From: Oligosphaeraceae bacterium
Lineage (GTDB): Bacteria; Verrucomicrobiota; Lentisphaeria; Oligosphaerales; Oligosphaeraceae
NCBI GenBank assembly: GCA_012515455.1
Contig: JAAYYJ010000480.1
Location: 1 to 15,418 of the forward strand
Reading direction: 5' to 3'
Length of the DNA: 15,418 nt
Of the stretch, positions 13,529 to 15,418 are shown piece after piece. A program made the position numbers and the translations under genes. Every line of letters starts with the position of its first letter. Position 1 is the first letter of the stretch. The notes beneath the pieces were generated by a model. That model was not told where the DNA came from and ran no database searches. It worked only from the letters and a program-made list of their open reading frames with translations.

Positions 13529-14899
13529 TTACAGCTCTGCAGCGAGCTTTTTCCAGGCGGCAACGATTCTCTCGGCGGTATCTTGGGCGTAGGGATTAGA
13601 CCGCGGCGTGGTCTCGTATCCGCCGCGGTTGTAATTCCAGGCATTGGGGATATATCCGCCGCCGACGTGGTCATTGCCGGTGCCGTTGGCCAGGGCTGCG
13701 ATCAGGCAGAGATGCTGCGGGAAGCAGGCCTTGCGCACGCGCAGGCCATTTTCGGTGAACGGCTCGCTGGGCATGCTGGCAATAAAGGCGCTGCCTAGTT
13801 CGAAGCCGGTGAGAATGAATTGCCGCGGGTCTTTATCTTCCGTGATTTCCATCAGCTTGCTGGCGAAATATTTCAATGCGAAGGGCGTTTTTTTGGCCAG
13901 GTCTTCGGAAGTAAGGTCACGGGTACTTTCCGGGCTGATGTCGACGTCGGGATATTTATCCATCACCGCCTGGGCTTCGGCGAGCTCGGCGGCGGTCAGC
14001 TGGCGCGGGTCGGCAATAACCGGGGTGCTGACGGTCTGGAGCCGTTTAAACTTGATCACTTCGAGATGCTCCAGGGCTTTTTCGATGGTCTCGGCATAGC
14101 CCAGGCCGATGCGTTCGGCTTCGGCATAGCGGGTCTGATTGCTGTTGTTGCGGACATCGAAATGATTGATATTGCCCTGGCAGCCGATCAGCGGCATCAG
14201 CATTCCGCCGGGGGCCAGGTGTGATTCCACAGTCCGGCGCAGGAAACCGGCCCAGTCGGCTGAGACGCCACAGCCGCCGATGGTGTCGGTGTGGTTTACG
14301 ATGCTGCTGATGACCACATAAGGGCGGGAGTCTTTCTTGATGACCAGCAGCGGTATCTCCGGATCAATCTCGCCTTCCGGACGCACGATGTCGGGATTGA
14401 GTTTGCCGGGGTTGGTGACCACGCTGCCGTCCTGCATCCAGTAGCGCCGGTTGAAGATGAAACGCGCATCGCGGGCCAGCGTCCCGTACAGTTCGCCGGA
14501 TTGCACATTGGTGGCGGCGTGCTTGAGGGCGGCCACGACCTGGGCGGCGGCGAAGGGCAGGTACTCAGGGGCGCAGCCGGGGCGTTTCAGCCGTACTTCC
14601 GGGGCAGTATGGGAGTGAGTGCTGCAGATGATCAGGTTTCCGGAGGTGAAGCGCTGCGGTCCGAACTCGGCCTGGATGGCCTTGAGGATGATATTGTAAA
14701 GGACGGTGGGGATGGTGACCAGATCAAACTGGATGATCGCAGCTTCCCGGCCCCCTTTTTCCAGGATGATGGCCCGGACCTCCAGGTCGTCTAGGATTTT
14801 GTCCCACATCCGGATATTGAAATACCCAGCCAGAGAGACTGGCATAGTAGGATTGGTGCAGCGTCGGCCCAGGCCGAAGCGGATACTGGCATCTGTCAT
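13529..14899 (-). CDS. Neutral/alkaline ceramidase-like amidohydrolase, no signal peptide
   Basis: The 456-residue protein carries the layout of the neutral/alkaline non-lysosomal ceramidase N-terminal domain (a zinc amidohydrolase). Evidence: CSTHSHTAPE (H95, H97) matching the zinc-binding THTHSGP motif; VNHTDT with H203; GCQGNINHFD at 239-248 in place of the usual GDVSPN; PSEPFTENG with E379; and GGGYIPNAWNYNRGGYE with Y416, matching the known His/His/Glu/Tyr zinc set of bacterial ceramidases. It is shorter than true ceramidases (about 650 residues) and lacks their C-terminal domain. It has no signal peptide, so it is probably cytoplasmic, and the substrate need not be ceramide; related proteins are common in Lentisphaerota and Planctomycetota. 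The start ATG 14899 has AAGGAT upstream. It follows the GH95-like gene, 86 bases further right, and may be cotranscribed with it. Confidence 0.85.
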   Translation of the reverse strand: MTDASIRFGLGRRCTNPTMPVSLAGYFNIRMWDKILDDLEVRAIILEKGGREAAIIQFDLVTIPTVLYNIILKAIQAEFGPQRFTSGNLIICSTHSHTAPEVRLKRPGCAPEYLPFAAAQVVAALKHAATNVQSGELYGTLARDARFIFNRRYWMQDGSVVTNPGKLNPDIVRPEGEIDPEIPLLVIKKDSRPYVVISSIVNHTDTIGGCGVSADWAGFLRRTVESHLAPGGMLMPLIGCQGNINHFDVRNNSNQTRYAEAERIGLGYAETIEKALEHLEVIKFKRLQTVSTPVIADPRQLTAAELAEAQAVMDKYPDVDISPESTRDLTSEDLAKKTPFALKYFASKLMEITEDKDPRQFILTGFELGSAFIASMPSEPFTENGLRVRKACFPQHLCLIAALANGTGNDHVGGGYIPNAWNYNRGGYETTPRSNPYAQDTAERIVAAWKKLAAEL

Positions 14900-14971
14900 G
14901 GTGAGATCCTTTTTTGGGTTGTGGCTAACAAGGTTGGAAAAACGGTAAAAAGATAATATAACTGCAAAAGA

Positions 14972-14983
14972 GGCGGATGCGCC
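14972..14983 (-). terminator. Possible weak hairpin after the GH95-like gene
   Basis: GGCG-CATC-CGCC on the minus strand is followed by TCTTTT and begins directly after the GH95-like stop codon. A 4-bp stem is weak, so readthrough into the ceramidase-like gene is likely. Confidence 0.25.
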
Positions 14984-14985
14984 GT

Positions 14986-15418
14986 TTAGTTCAGCACCAG
15001 CGACTCGCCCGGCGCAAATTCATGCCTGCAGATTTGTTGTTTCCACTCGTAGCAGAGGGTCCCGCCCTGGCGGCTGAGGATGGTCAGCTCAGCGGGAGAG
15101 CCACTGACCAGGAATCCGCCCGCCAAGGCGATCCGGCGGCACTGGCAGTGCGGGCGCCATTCTGCGGGAATGCCCTGAAAGAAGCGCGCGACGCCGGCAT
15201 GGACATGGGCGAACATTTCCAGGAAGGCGCTGATGGCTCCCATATTGCCGTCCAGCTGCATAATCTCGCTGCTGCTCTTGTCTTTGAGGAGGTCGTTTTT
15301 ACGGTGGGCGATAATGCCCCGGAAGCGGGGCAGGTAGACGGTGCAGAGACCCTCATTCAGGAAGATATCCTTCCAGAGCCGGAGGAGCGGCAGGGGGGCT
15401 TCGTGGAGTCCTCTGCGG
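14986..15418 (-). CDS. GH95-like glycoside hydrolase, C-terminal part only
   Basis: Only the last 143 residues are present; the gene enters from the right edge. The frame runs from base 15417 to a TAA at 14986-14988. The visible part shows the arrangement seen at the C-terminus of GH95 alpha-fucosidase/alpha-galactosidase proteins: a helix LLRLWKDIFLNEGL, then LDGNMGAISAFLEMFAHVH (matching the family's QIDGNFGGTAGIAEML), IPAEWRPHCQC (replacing the usual LPALPxxW) and a closing beta domain ALAGGFLVSGSPAELTIL with the end CRHEFAPGESLVLN. In the family, this helical barrel holds the active site and the DGN region is conserved. GH95 acts on fucose or galactose in host or plant glycans, but this fragment cannot tell the specificity. 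The N-terminus and any signal peptide lie outside the window. It is followed at 86 bases by the ceramidase-like gene. Confidence 0.7.
   Translation of the reverse strand, partial: RRGLHEAPLPLLRLWKDIFLNEGLCTVYLPRFRGIIAHRKNDLLKDKSSSEIMQLDGNMGAISAFLEMFAHVHAGVARFFQGIPAEWRPHCQCRRIALAGGFLVSGSPAELTILSRQGGTLCYEWKQQICRHEFAPGESLVLN

Overview
The window looks like chromosome from a free-living or gut-associated Gram-negative bacterium of the PVC group. The best guess is Lentisphaerota or a Victivallis-like relative. This is inference from the mix of genes: a very large secreted glycosidase-like protein with a Cys-rich CFCxxC motif, a neutral-ceramidase-like protein, a GH95-like C-terminus, a Gfo/Idh/MocA oxidoreductase, and an outer-membrane barrel with a coiled-coil N-terminus. 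The DNA is GC-rich throughout with AT-rich promoter spots between genes. No insertion sequence, phage gene, integrase or CRISPR array was seen, so it reads as ordinary chromosome with a carbohydrate-use flavour.

Left part (1-3916, minus strand): a metal-uptake cluster transcribed leftward. In transcription order it holds a small membrane or secreted protein with a CPIC motif, a His-rich outer-membrane barrel protein, a zinc/manganese-type periplasmic binding protein, and the ABC ATPase, which runs off the left edge. The permease is not in the window and would be expected further left. The barrel, binding protein and ATPase genes are packed within about 10 bases of each other. The small CPIC gene is 269 bases upstream of the barrel and has its own promoter-like sequence.

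Centre-left (4138-6401, plus strand): a divergent housekeeping operon of smpB (trans-translation), queA (queuosine synthesis) and a YedJ-like HD-domain phosphohydrolase, the last two overlapping by 4 bases. A Gfo/Idh/MocA sugar-type oxidoreductase follows at 6499-7644 with its own strong ribosome binding site. Next comes an initiator tRNA-fMet gene (7832-7908) with a clear promoter and intrinsic terminator. Two of its identity positions are unusual: a U1-U72 mismatch and an A29-U41 pair.

Right part (8231-15418): a 1083-residue secreted glycosidase-like protein on the minus strand; divergent from it, a B12-binding-type radical SAM protein on the plus strand; then, converging on that, a neutral-ceramidase-like amidohydrolase (minus) preceded by the C-terminus of a GH95-like glycoside hydrolase (minus) that enters from the right edge. 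The hydrolases and the oxidoreductase fit a bacterium that breaks down complex glycans or glycolipids.

The best candidates for something undescribed are the CPIC protein/His-rich barrel pair attached to a metal ABC transporter, the 1083-residue hydrolase-like protein, the stand-alone radical SAM protein with a non-standard CX4CX2C cluster motif, and the variant initiator tRNA.
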